From Phymatolithon calcareum (lineage: Eukaryota > Rhodophyta > Florideophyceae > Hapalidiales): a stretch of DNA of 64,000 nucleotides. The stretch lies in contig OZ345352.1 of NCBI GenBank assembly GCA_977006965.1, positions 124,001 to 188,000 on the forward strand, written 5' to 3'. The translations under genes were made by a program, and so were the position numbers. Below, one piece after another: positions 42,782 to 54,429 of the stretch. The notes beneath the pieces were generated by a model. That model was not told the DNA's origin and searched no databases. It saw only the letters and a list, made by a program, of their open reading frames with translations. Every line of letters starts with the position of its first letter. Position 1 is the first letter of the stretch.

Positions 42782-43298
42782 GTGAATATATCGGACAGTA
42801 TTTAAGTCTTGCCGAATGCTCCCATGCTGTGGGTTTTTGCACAATTAAAAACAGAGCGGTACACAGCATTTAGCAACACATGTCTCTAACTATCCTCCAA
42901 ACTTTTACCAACAGCCGCCAGTTTCCTCTTCCAGCTTCCACTAGTACTACCACCATATCCTCGACCTTACATGCTGTCGCCATTCCGATATTCCACACCA
43001 TCGCAATCGTTGCAGTCATCGTCAAGAGCACAATCGCGTATTTTCATTTACGACTCCGAATATGTCGCATAGCAGACATGCACAGACGATAGCTCTCTAT
43101 CCATGTCACCAAGTGAGCCTCATCCACAAGTATCCTCTGCAACTTATCTCAAATCTCTAAACTTCGCATCACCGAGCAGTGCTTTTGCGGCTGAAGATCT
43201 TCCGGCCGATGGAGAACTGCTTTCACTTCGATTAGCGCACTGACATCGATCGCCTCCATGTGCACCGCCCTCAGTCCCGCTCTTTCAAAACTCGACAT
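42782..43298 (-). pseudogene. RecQ relic, motifs II-III slice (copy 2)
   Basis: Same slice and boundaries as 2884..3400, with DEAH-box sequence and in-frame stops. Abuts the G-rich array at 43305. Confidence 0.85.
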
Positions 43299-43304
43299 AC
43301 TCTA

Positions 43305-43645
43305 AGCGACACAAACCCTAGAACCAAAACCCAAAACACGAAACACAAAAACCAAATCCTAAAACCGAAAACCCAAATCCTAAAACCCAAAACCCGAAAA
43401 CTAGAGCTCAAACTCAAAACCAAAAACCCACATCCTAAAACCGAAAACCGAAATCCTAAAACCCAAAACCCAAAACCCAGAACCCAAATCCTAAAACCCA
43501 AAACCCAGAGCTCAAAACTCAAAACCAAGAACCCAAATCCTAAAACCAAAAACCCAAAACCCAAACCGACAACTCAAACCCTGAACCGAGAACCCAGAAC
43601 CCAAAATGAAAACCCAAAACCCGAAAGCTTAAACGCAGAACCAAA
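43305..43645 (-). repeat. Degenerate telomere-like array (copy 2)
   Basis: C-rich on the plus strand (CCCAAAACCC, CCTAAAACC units); the G-strand runs towards the RecQ slice as in copy 1. Low-complexity Pro/Lys/Asn peptides read from it are artefacts. Confidence 0.75.
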
Positions 43646-44454
43646 ACCGCTTCCCGCGCAACCAGGTAGGACACCGAGCTCGCACTGAGATGAGAAGGGT
43701 CTTACCGGATTTGGGCGTACCGCGACGAGCAACGAGGGTTCCCTCGGCCTCTAGCTTATAGCATAGAGTGCCTCAACAGGCGTCGCTACGTCTGCCCGGC
43801 ATCCCGCGTCCTGCCCTTCTTCTCTCAGACGTTCTTGCGCCTCCCCGTCTCGCGCGGGCTGCGACGCAACGGAAAACGTTCTTGCTAGGTCCATTCTTCG
43901 GTGGTATCCTTTCCTGTTGCTCATGCTCTGCTTTTGAAGACGAGTGAGCGTCGGTGCCTTCGGATCAGGCGTGTCGATAGACGTAGGTTGATTTTCCAGT
44001 CTGATACGCCCCTTCGTCTGGTCCACTGAGAAGGAGAAGAAACAACTCGGGTTTCGCTCTGTTGAACGATTTACACAAATTCCACGCTGAGAGGAGCTTC
44101 TTTCGGACTCGTCAGCGGAGCTACCGGTGAGGGAGTTCGGGCTGAGAAATGGCTCGTCTGCACAAATTCGAGAGAAACACCGGCCATAATCGCCCTACAT
44201 AGAGCCCAAAAAGCTTAGACCCTTGTTCGGTCGGCTTGGAAAGATCGCAGAACCTCGGTGAGTTTCTTCTCGGCGAGCTTGTTCGTGAATCGCTCTAAAG
44301 AGGCTTTGTTCGTATTGGAATTGAGCGACAAAACCTCTTTCCAAATGAGGCCGTTTCGGTTATGAGCAACTCCATTTTTCTTCACGGACGACCAAATTGT
44401 GAGAAGGAAAAGAAAATAATCCAATGAAAATTTGACAAGTGTTCTCTCTTCATT

Positions 44455-45215
44455 CGCCAATCCACTTCTGAAAATATGAACATTTTAAAAATTTCGGAAG
44501 AAATATACTTTCGAAAATTCTCATCCGGACGGTATATACTACCAATATCGCGTCCGGATGAGAAATTTTCGTCGAATTATAAAATTTCGAGTATGAACAT
44601 TTAAAAGTTTCAAGAATTATTAAGACACCATATGGACCAATAAGAGAGTGACATTTGTCAATATCTTATTGGTTAATTTCTGTCCATGACGTTCCCGAAG
44701 AGAACATGAACCAATGAAAACTGGACAAGTGTTCTTTTCTCATTGGCCAATCCTCTTTTGAAAATTTGAACATTTTAAAATTTTCGGAAGAAATATAGTT
44801 TCGAAAATTCTCATCCGGACGGTATATACTACCAATATCGCGTCCGGATGAGAAATTTTCGTCGAATTCTAAAATCTTGACTATGAAAATTTAAAAGTTT
44901 CAAGAATTATTAAGACACCACATGGACCAATAAGAAAGTGACATTTGTCAATATCTTATTGGTTATCTTCTCCCCATGACCCGTCTCGGACAGAACATGA
45001 ACCAATGAAAACTGGATAAGTGTTCTCTTCTCATTGGCGAATCCGCTTTTGAAAATATTAACATTTTAAAACTTTCGGAAGAAATATAGTTTCGAAAATT
45101 CTCATCCGGACGGTATATACTCTCAATATCGCGTCCGATGAGAAATTTTCGTCGACTTATAAAATCTCGACTATTAAAATATAAAAGTTTCGAGAACTAT
45201 TAAGACACCACGTTG
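44455..45215 (-). repeat. Tandem dyad array, three units
   Basis: Long dyads at 44512..44571, 44802..44861 and 45093..45151 (the third has lost one base in an arm: CGTCCGATG). CCAATAAGA dyads at 44637..44672 and 44927..44962. Period about 290 bp. Confidence 0.88.
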
Positions 45216-46639
45216 TCCAATATGTCAATGAAATTCGACAATAACGTAATTGTTTGGAACTATTTGATAGGAGAAGAGACGCGTAGACATGCTTTGTCTC
45301 CATTAAGATATGACCTGTTCTCGCAATAGAGGTCCTGCTCGTATAGGTGAGAGTGTTGGCCCACATCTTTCGGGTAAAGGCCTCGCAGCGTCTTCTTTAT
45401 GTTCTTGACCATGTTCTGCATGTTCTTAAACTTGTGCTCAGGTGGACAATCTTCGGATGGAGAAGTCTCCTCTAATTGCTGGGTCACCGTCGAATACCGG
45501 AATCAACGCCATCACCACGGTCTATATTTCCACAGGAATCCACGACTCCAGGGTACTTTACGCGGCTGGGAACCGCTAGCTCGCACTCCGTAAGACCCTG
45601 GAGAACCACCAACACGTCTTTAGCAGATCTGCGAGACGACTGCACTCGATTTTCGGGCCCATGGGACCTCGATGCTCACTTGGCGCATAGCCGCGCCCAA
45701 CGCGTCGGAGATCCACCAGAGCCGGTCACGCTGGTGCGACACGTGGAGTAGCAGGGACATTGGCACATCTCAGGCCTACGGGCTATGGTACGCCGTCCTG
45801 AATGCGTGGGCTACCTCTTCCCGATCCCAAGATCGTTCATCTTCCCGGTAAGGGGCTGCGGCCATCTTCATTTTCCGGACCTGCATTACCACGTGCATTT
45901 CGCCGTCCAAGCTCCTCTGCACGTCCAGCTAATTCGAACCAGTTGGGAGTCATCAGAGACAGTACCGCATCTCAGGCTTTCAGGGTATGACACGCCGTCC
46001 AAAATGCGTGGGCTATCCCACCCCGATCCCAAGATCGTTCGTCGTCACAGTAAGGGGATTTGGCCATCTCCATACTCCACACCTGCATTACCACGGGCAT
46101 TTTGCTGTCCAAGCTCTTCGGCACATCCAGTGATTGCAAACCACTTCGGAGATGGGTATGACGCCATGTGGAAATAGGTACTGACGACAAAAACTCGGCC
46201 TCTACCGGAGGAGAAGAAGTTATCTTCTCAAAAGCGATTTGAACAGATTGTATGCGCGAAGGACCTTGCTTCAAGGTTCTTCGCGATAGAGACGGTGTGC
46301 GAGGGTTTGACGAGGAAAAGTTTGACGAAAAAGGTTTTACAGAAAAATCTGCGATAATAGCCCAAACCTCATCCAGTTGCTCTTTGGCAGACAGGTTCAG
46401 TTATGAATTATCGTACATTAGTATCATATGCTCGACCAAACACACGTGGAGTTCTTCTTCCCCATCAAAATTTTCCAGGTGGAAGGCACCATAGTAATGC
46501 TCAAAATATCCAATCTATTCGTGACACTTGTCTCGAAAAAAATTGGGCCACTTGGACGAAAAAAAATCGACAGGTGGAAAATGAGTTTTTCCTGGGAGCG
46601 TAGGACGAGCTTTAGTATCATAGCTTACTGGGGCCTTGT

Positions 46640-47000
46640 TTCCCGCGCGACCGTGCTGTACACCGAGCTCGAGGTGAGATGAGGAGGATCTCACCAGATT
46701 TGGGCGTACCGCGACGAGCAGTATCGGGTCCGCTCGGCCACTTGTCCTGAGCATAGTTCGCCTTTCGGGTATCGCTACGCCTTCCCCGCATCCCGCATTC
46801 TGCCCTTTCTCTCTCAAACGCTCTTGCGCCTCTCCGTCTCGCACAGCTCGAGGCGCCGTACTGTCTCCATTAAGATAGGACCCGTTCTCGCAATGTAGTT
46901 CCTGTTCGCATAGTTGAGAATGTTGGCCCAAATCCCTCGGCTAAGGCCTCGCCGTGTCTTCTTCATGTTTTAGATTATGTTCTGCATGCACTTAAACTTG
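46640..47000 (-). repeat. Older relic of block A sequence
   Basis: Positions 46660..46860 resemble 43640..43860 and 46860..46990 resemble 45290..45420, at clearly lower identity. It joins two parts of block A that lie about 1.3 kb apart in the full block, so it is a rearranged remnant. Confidence 0.65.
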
Positions 47001-48049
47001 CGATGGAGTAGAAAATCCTTAATGCCTCGTCCGTGAAACACATACGTTTAAAAATGGCGCCTTACTTGCATTTCAATCCTTGGGTGAGCATTGCGAACAC
47101 CGCCCTTACTAGAAAGGAAGACGCGCAGTATATATAGATAATTTCGAGCAATCAACAAAAAATATGATGTGAGATCGAGTCACAGCTAACAGCATTATCA
47201 CCTTCAACGGTCCGTCAACCTCCCGTTCGACATTACTCCAGATAAATCTCGCATCCTCCAACAATTAGTCGAGCATATCATTGCTCATGCATCTCAGAAG
47301 AGGCATAAGACCACAAGAGACGAAAAAGCGTATACAATAAGCGACGCAAACAGTTCATCTAGCTCATTTTCATTCCTCAAAGAGTGAGCTATCGATTCTA
47401 CAAATATAAAAATTTCAAATAGTACTTAGTAGCTCCATGGATCTTAAACAAGCTCACTTTTGTCTCAATATCATTAATTACTTTCTACTAATGGCTTTTT
47501 CGGGACAGAACGTCGACCGCATCTCATTTTCATCTCATATCTAAAATTATTAACCATTTTACTTTATGAAATAAAGTGGATTAGAGCTCCTCATCCGGAC
47601 GTGTATACTTTAGTCGAAATATCAAATGTTAAAATAAAAAAGTCGCAAATAGGATTAAGACACCAGCTTGACTACTATTCTATTTTGGGGTGAAGGGACT
47701 GGAGCAAGTACGCAAATTTAACTGAAAATAAAAATGAGTGGGGGGACTGACTCCACGTTTGTGGGCTCTGTGAAAGACGCTTGCAAATTTTAATGATTTT
47801 TCAAGCGTGGTTATGGCGCCAGTCTTCCCAAAGCTGTTTTTTTATAATAATTTGCGGAGCCAATCTCCCCACTCGGCGCCAGCTCCCCCAGTGAGCGACA
47901 CTAATTTTAATTTACAGCGCGTCCTTCTGTCGCACGATAGCAATCTTATTTTATTACCATTAATTTGCAGGGCGCGCAAATTGTGGTGCACTCGTTGCCG
48001 GTAGCGAAAATCTTTTCGCTTGGTACAGTTAGACGCGTCTTTATGCGCT
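47001..48049. other. Single-copy centre of the palindrome
   Basis: AT-rich with no convincing frame. A lone half dyad, CTCATCCGGACG followed by TGTATAC, lies at 47590..47608. Confidence 0.4.
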
Positions 48050-48660
48050 TTTTAAAATTGTACCGGCTGCGAAAGTGTGCGCGAGCAAAAACATGGTGCG
48101 CCAGAACGCGAACAGAGTACCCAAAAGGTATAAGAAAATAGAAATCTAAATTTCTGATAGAATAGCAGTCGTAAGATATTTTTCTTTATATATTTGTTAC
48201 GGGATTCCACGTGTCTTTGTTGAAAAACTTTAAGTTTGCGAAGTGTTAGGCACTTGGTACTATTTGCTTTCTCTCCCTGAGACATTTCGAATGGTACCAA
48301 CTCCAAAACGGGAAGTTCGCGAGCTGAAAACTGTAGAGTGTGCCTAAAAGTATATAATAAATAGGATTCTATAATTAAATTGACATCTGAGCCAAAAAAA
48401 GTGGGCGCCAATTTGGCCCCGAAAATAAAATTCCTCTTATATATATATTTTTCGCTACACTCCACGGTTCCTAGCGCACAAACTTCCAATTCCCTTTGTA
48501 CGGACCTGTTCGTCTCGATGAGCGCTTTCGAACGGTACGAAGCGCGTAACTCTGCGCGTACGGCAAGTCAGTACTCCGAACTCTGTAGTATCGGTCCAAA
48601 AACATATAAAAAATACGATTCAAAATATAAATTGACACCGTTGTAGTAGAGTGCACATTC
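48050..48660. repeat. Three diverged tandem units with TATA-like cores
   Basis: TATA-like stretches GGTATAAGAAAATAG (near 48127), AGTATATAATAAATAGG (near 48350) and ACATATAAAAAATACG (near 48602) lie about 220-250 bp apart. Each is preceded by CGCG-containing sequence; units 2 and 3 also have a GGTAC motif and a following AAATTGACA. Could be tandem spacer promoters, or just an old tandem repeat. Confidence 0.5.
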
Positions 48661-48827
48661 GCCACCTATGATATTTTTCGGCCCATTTGACCCAATGGTC
48701 CATTAGGGACCAATGTAGTAATTCGAGTATGACACTTCGTAGATTAATCTGGACTTAGCTTTGCAGTAGTCGTTTTTCGCCTGACACTGTCAGCGGAGCA
48801 ACGGGAAGGGTCATGGGGAGAAGATAA

Positions 48828-49345
48828 CCAATAAGATATTGACAAATGTCACTTTCTTATTGGTCCATGTGGTGTCTTAATAATTCTTGAAACTTTTAAA
48901 TTTTCATAGTCAAGATTTTAGAATTCGACGAAAATTTCTCATCCGGACGCGATATTGGTAGTATATACCGTCCGGATGAGAATTTTCGAAACTATATTTC
49001 TTCCGAAAATTTTAAAATGTTCAAATTTTCAAAAGAGGATTGGCCAATGAGAAAAGAACACTTGTCCAGTTTTCATTGGTTCATGTTCTCTTCGGGAAAC
49101 GTCATGGACAGAAATTAACCAATAAGATATTGACAAATGTCACTCTCTTATTGGTCCATATGGTGTCTTAATAATTCTTGAAACTTTTACATGTTCATAC
49201 TCGAAATTTTATAATTCGACGAAAATTTCTCATCCGGACGCGATATTGGTAGTATATACCGTCCGGATGAGAATTTTCGAAAGTATATTTCTTCCGAAAT
49301 TTTTAAAATGTTCATATTTTCAGAAGTGGATTGGCGAATGAAGAG
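48828..49345 (+). repeat. Tandem dyad array, two units (copy 3)
   Basis: Long dyads at 48929..48988 and 49220..49279; CCAATAAGA dyads at 48828..48863 and 49119..49154. Confidence 0.88.
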
Positions 49346-50148
49346 AGAACACTTGTCAAATTTTCATTGGATTATTTTCTTTTCCTTCTCACAATTTGGT
49401 CGTCCGTGAAGAAAAATGGAGTTGCTCATAACCGAAACGGCCTCATTTGGAAAGAGGTTTTGTCGCTCAATTCCAATACGAACAAAGCCTCTTTAGAGCG
49501 ATTCACGAACAAGCTCGCCGAGAAGAAACTCACCGAGGTTCTGCGATCTTTCCAAGCCGACCGAACAAGGGTCTAAGCTTTTTGGGCTCTATGTAGGGCG
49601 ATTATGGCCGGTGTTTCTCTCGAATTTGGGCAGACGAGCCATTTCTCAGCCCGAACTCCCTCACCGGTAGCTCCGCTGACGAGTCCGAAAGAAGCTCCTC
49701 TCAGCGTGGAATTTGTGTAAATCGTTCAACAGAGCGAAACCCGAGTTGTTTCTTCTCCTTCTCAGTGGACCAGACGAAGGGGCGTATCAGACTGGAAAAT
49801 CAACCTACGTCTATCGACACGCCTGATCCGAAGGCACCGACGCTCACTCGTCTTCAAAAGCAGAGCATGAGCAACAGGAAAGGATACCACCGAAGAATGG
49901 ACCTAGCAAGAACGTTTTCCGTTGCGTCGCAGCCCGCGCGAGACGGGGAGGCGCAAGAACGTCTGAGAGAAGAAGGGCAGGACGCGGGATGCCGGGCAGA
50001 CGTAGCGACGCCTGTTGAGGCACTCTATGCTATAAGCTAGAGGCCGAGGGAACCCTCGTTGCTCGTCGCGGTACGCCCAAATCCGGTAAGACCCTTCTCA
50101 TCTCAGTGCGAGCTCGGTGTCCTACCTGGTTGCGCGGGAAGCGGTTCT

Positions 50149-50492
50149 GGTTCTGCGTTTAAGCTTTCGGGTTTTGGGTTTTCATTTTGGGTTCTGGGTT
50201 CTCGGTTCAGGGTTTGAGTTGTCGGTTTGGGTTTTGGGTTTTGGGTTTTTGGTTTTAGGATTTGGGTTCTTGGTTTTGAGTTTTGAGCTCTGGGTTTTGG
50301 GTTTTAGGATTTGGGTTCTGGGTTTTGGGTTTTGGGTTTTAGGATTTCGGTTTTCGGTTTTAGGATGTGGGTTTTTGGTTTTGAGTTTGAGCTCTAGTTT
50401 TCGGGTTTTGGGTTTTAGGATTTGGGTTTTCGGTTTTAGGATTTGGTTTTTGTGTTTCGTGTTTTGGGTTTTGGTTCTAGGGTTTGTGTCGC
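50149..50492 (+). repeat. Degenerate telomere-like array (copy 3)
   Basis: Same G-rich units and orientation as copy 1; small length differences from the other copies. Confidence 0.75.
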
Positions 50493-50499
50493 TTAGAGT

Positions 50500-51016
50500 A
50501 TGTCGAGTTTTGAAAGAGCGGGACTGAGGGCGGTGCACATGGAGGCGATCGATGTCAGTGCGCTAATCGAAGTGAAAGCAGTTCTCCATCGGCCGGAAGA
50601 TCTTCAGCCGCAAAAGCACTGCTCGATGATGCGAAGTTTAGAGATTTGAGATAAGTTGCAGAGGATACTTGTGGATGAGGCTCACTTGGTGACATGGATA
50701 GAGAGCTATCGTCTGTGCATGTCTGCTATGCGACATATTCGGAGTCGTAAATGAAAATACGCGATTGTGCTCTTGACGATGACTGCAACGAATGCGATGG
50801 TGTGGAATATCGGAATGGCGACAGCATGTAAGGTCGAGGATATGGTGGTAGTACTAGTGGAAGCTGGAAGAGGAAACTGGCGGCTGTTGGTAAAAGTTTG
50901 GAGGATAGTTAGAGACATGTGTTGCTAAATGCTGTGTACCGCTCTGTTTTTAATTGTGCAAAAACCCACAGCATGGGAGCATTCGGCAAGACTTAAATAC
51001 TGTCCGATATATTCAC
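50500..51016 (+). pseudogene. RecQ relic, motifs II-III slice (copy 3)
   Basis: Same slice, boundaries and stops as at 2884..3400; reads VDEAHLVT, SAMRHIRSR and YAIVLL. Confidence 0.85.
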
Positions 51017-53046
51017 ATGTGGTGAGCATTTTAAATACTCATACTTATTCAAGGCATGTCATATATGAAAGTAACACTCAAAATGCTAGCAGCGTAAAGT
51101 ATGTGCACTCGTGCCTCATAGAAGACAGTAATAATTACGCTCGTCTGAATTAGACCGAAAGACATCATCATCAACAACAACTGCTTGGCTCCCAATTGGG
51201 CTAGCAATGCAGTGATTTATTCTAAAGTAACTTCAACTTAGATTACGGCCGGTAGTTATTTCTGCTAGGTAGTTAGGAAAGCAGTGTACAAGTTGATTAT
51301 AAATGTCTTCAAAATGTTGGTTCAATTGAGGGAGACTCCCTCATTTTATGGCGTTGGTACAATTGGCAATAGAGAGTGTTGCACGTCTCCGATCATACGA
51401 TGATGGTATGCCAAGACAATAAAGACAGCGACTCTCAAAAACTGCTGCCTTTATTGTCTGCTTTTAGCATTATTAAAATAGTGCTATAAGGTGTTACAAA
51501 CATCAAGAAAACATTGGATTGAAACTGGAGACGCACATTGACTAGAGTGCGTTGATTGATTCCATTACTTTTGCTTCCAGATTGGTATTGAAATTCGAAT
51601 CTTTTCTGGAATAATGCTTTACGTGATTGTGGAATATATGTCAAGAATATGTGGACCTAGACCGTTCTATACTGACAATGGATTTCGTCGTCAATCCCAA
51701 GACCATTTAGGGTCTAGCCGTAGTGCTCTCCGTGACTTTTGTTGTTACATGTGTGTTACTTGGTGCTAAGTCCATCCGGCCATATATGAACTTCTCATGA
51801 TGGTGTCGTGAAAGAGACAGTGATTGACAAGCATACCTAGAAATCTCTGCCTGCCCGTGTGTTTAGCCCTAGTTGGAAACTTTTTGATGAATCTAGTGAT
51901 CAGAAGTGAATGAAGCTGGAGTGAGAAACTATATGTTATTCCATCTTGAGCTTAGGCTAGCCGACGAATTCAAAAAATAGAAGAGAACGTTATGAATCAT
52001 GCAATCGCTTGACAAACGTGTTCATGAAGAACGAGGGCAAATGTAAGGTGAAAGATTGGGTACAAAAATGCTACTTATCAAGTAAAGAGTACAGCGCACA
52101 GAAAAGCTGAGGAAAACTTAGGGTCACACGGGCATGCTGTCTCATCTTCTCGAGATCAAGATGGGAGCTGGGTGGATCAGAATTGTAGCACTAGTAAACT
52201 TAGAAGAATGCGAAAAGATCGCTTTGGGGTACTCATTAAGAGAGAAACGGAGATGAATGAAGTCCGAAGCTACACTGAGAGTGTGGAGGAAAATGGCTAA
52301 GATTAAAAAGCGTTCTCGGACTTACAAGACGATAGTACAGGTGCGCTGAGAGTACGCAGTGTACCTCACCCCCCGGCCAGAATACATAAAAAATGCAGTC
52401 AATGAAGTAGAGTCAAAATTCTTCAATCAATAATTCTGGCCACTGGCGCGAAGAAGGAAGTATGGGATCCGTCTTCTGTGCCGGATCCAGACAGCCCAAC
52501 ATCGCCGAAAAATCGGGGCATTCAAACTGCTGAGAAGGAGCAAGACAAAAGAACGTAAATTCGCAAACGGGGTCCCCGTAAGCAGAAATAACCATTACTG
52601 GCAGTACACACGAAAAGATATCACAGGGATGGAGACTAGAGAGCCGTTTGTGAGGCTGTATAGTTTATATAAACAGCTAGGCCTCGCCAATACTTGCATC
52701 TAACTTTCCATTAATGTACGGGAACCGCCTAGACTCGAAGCGGGAAAGGAAGACACTATACTACAAGACGGAGAGCAGTCACCAATCTTCAAGCTTTCCA
52801 AAGTGAAGCACAGTCAAATCGCGCTGGAAAATGGCTGTGAAAGATTTAAACTCGTGTCAAAACAAGCATGGCCGAAAAACTGGCCACGAAAGCCAGAGAG
52901 CATATAGAGACCCGTGAAAGCACGCTAGAAGTGAATGATCTCGACGCGCTGGATGACTTCTTACTGTTTAGCAGGGAGCTCGAAGAGAGCGCGAAGAACG
53001 AATAAGGCCTGTAATGACTCGCAGAAGGAAAGGTAAAATGCGCTCG

Positions 53047-54429
53047 AGTCCCTTGAATCAGAGATCCGTTAGAGGACTGAGATATTATTGCGTTGAATCC
53101 TGAGTTGTCCTCCAATCAGATGGACGCTAGGTGAGCTGCAAAAATGTAGGTCACATCAGAGGAAGCCTCGCCTTTATCCTCGAAAGTCTTTCGGGATCAT
53201 AAATAAACTTGAATAAAACCTCCTAGAATTATTTTTCGTTTGTGCGTATTAAACGCTCTAAGCAACACTCGAGAGACTGTAAGGGAGAAACGTTTCAGAT
53301 GCTACTTTCTACTGTAGCTCTGCACACTGCTCATATCTAATACTTCCGGGTGAAATTATATACTGCGGTCCTAGCTACAAAAACCACCCTCCTAGGGAAA
53401 TGGGGGAGAATCTTTGAGTCAAATGGTCACTGACGAACAGTGTGGGTTGCCATACCTTTTTCCTTCACTGTTCTATTCCACATCATCGTTGAAAGCAATG
53501 ACAGAGAACAGTCACTTGTCCACGGGTTGCTGGATCTCCTCCGTGGACAGATGGTATCTTGGCAGATAATCCAGAATATTGTCCATTAGTGTTGCCAAAT
53601 ATCTCCAAATTTGTTGTTCTAAAAGTGTGCTGCTCAGTAGTGGAAACCTTTCAAACGCCTCCCTCACCACCAACTGGCGCTGAAGTATTCTCGTATGGCT
53701 TATGATCACCAGCATGGATCTTGCAATATCGTACAGAATTTTTTTCGTTTGACTCCAAAGAGTCACCTTCTTCCTTGAGGAGGGCTGCTTTCAGTGGGGG
53801 ATATTTGTTAACTTTATTTTTGAAAGCGTCCAAGACCTCTGCAGTGTAAGTAACAGTGTCGTTTATCTTTCTATGCTCTGTTACCTAGCGACCTAGTATT
53901 CTCTCTCAATGAGGGCTCTTGTAAGTTTCTTACATTAATATTTGATATTCTTCGCCTTTTTTGCGTTGTTCAGGTGCCTTTGTAATGCCTTTAATGCAAT
54001 TAGAGCACTTGGTCCAATATATTTTTTAAAGCACCGTTTTCCTCCACAAAAGAGTCCGGTAACAAAATATTAGATCTAACACGTTAGAAAAGACAAGCCT
54101 TTTTGGCACCGCAAATCAGTCCGACTGCGTTAAGCGCAATTAGAAATCTGAGAAAGCCCCAGGAGGCCAAGTGGAAAAAAATAAAGCCGACCCGAAATCA
54201 TGTATGGGGGCACGATTTAATGTGTTCGTGAGAACTGTTACATCGCCGTTTTTTAGAACTCTCAGCCAGTCCTGGATAAGAAGACGGCGCGACTCAAGTG
54301 GCTCTCACAAATTCGAATTGTTGAAGGACAGGGGAAGTATCGCAAAGCTGGCAGACTTGTTCTGCATAATTTACCAGCTGGTCATACAAGGACGCACTCT
54401 GAAGGAACGGACCTGAAGTCCACGTTCTG
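53047..54429 (-). repeat. Inverted repeat 2, right copy
   Basis: Complement of 35142..36511. Separated from the large arm by only about 20 bp here, against 4.26 kb on the left. Sequence at 54100..54370 also has a direct, diverged relative at 63100..63340. Confidence 0.9.

Larger units (their letters stand above)
40775..44982 (-). repeat. Large inverted duplication, left arm (4.2 kb)
   Basis: Complementary to 48808..53025 with only scattered differences; for example a 69-codon stretch at 42154..42363 is unchanged on the other arm. The inner edge is at CATGACCC. It comprises most of block A copy 2 plus an outer part (40775..41578) with short frames (40623..40979, 41203..41385) that are not recognised. 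Confidence 0.95.
41579..46463 (-). repeat. Block A, copy 2
   Basis: Minus-strand copy of 1..5239 without the solo LTR. It has three dyad units rather than two. Its inner part (44983..46463) has no counterpart in copy 3, so the palindrome was made from a truncated block. Confidence 0.9.
48808..53025 (+). repeat. Large inverted duplication, right arm; includes block A copy 3
   Basis: Complement of 40775..44982. Starts at GGGTCATGGGG inside a dyad unit and ends after AATAAGGCCTGTAATGACTC. Contains a 2-unit dyad array, open frames at 49331..49576 and 49765..50040, a G-rich array and a RecQ slice in block A order. Outer frames (52413..52595, 52846..53115) are unrecognised. Confidence 0.95.

Noticed and set aside
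43260-43688. 142-codon Pro/Lys/Asn-rich frame and its hydrophobic reverse reading
   Set aside because: Both arise from translating the degenerate telomere-like array; no real protein.
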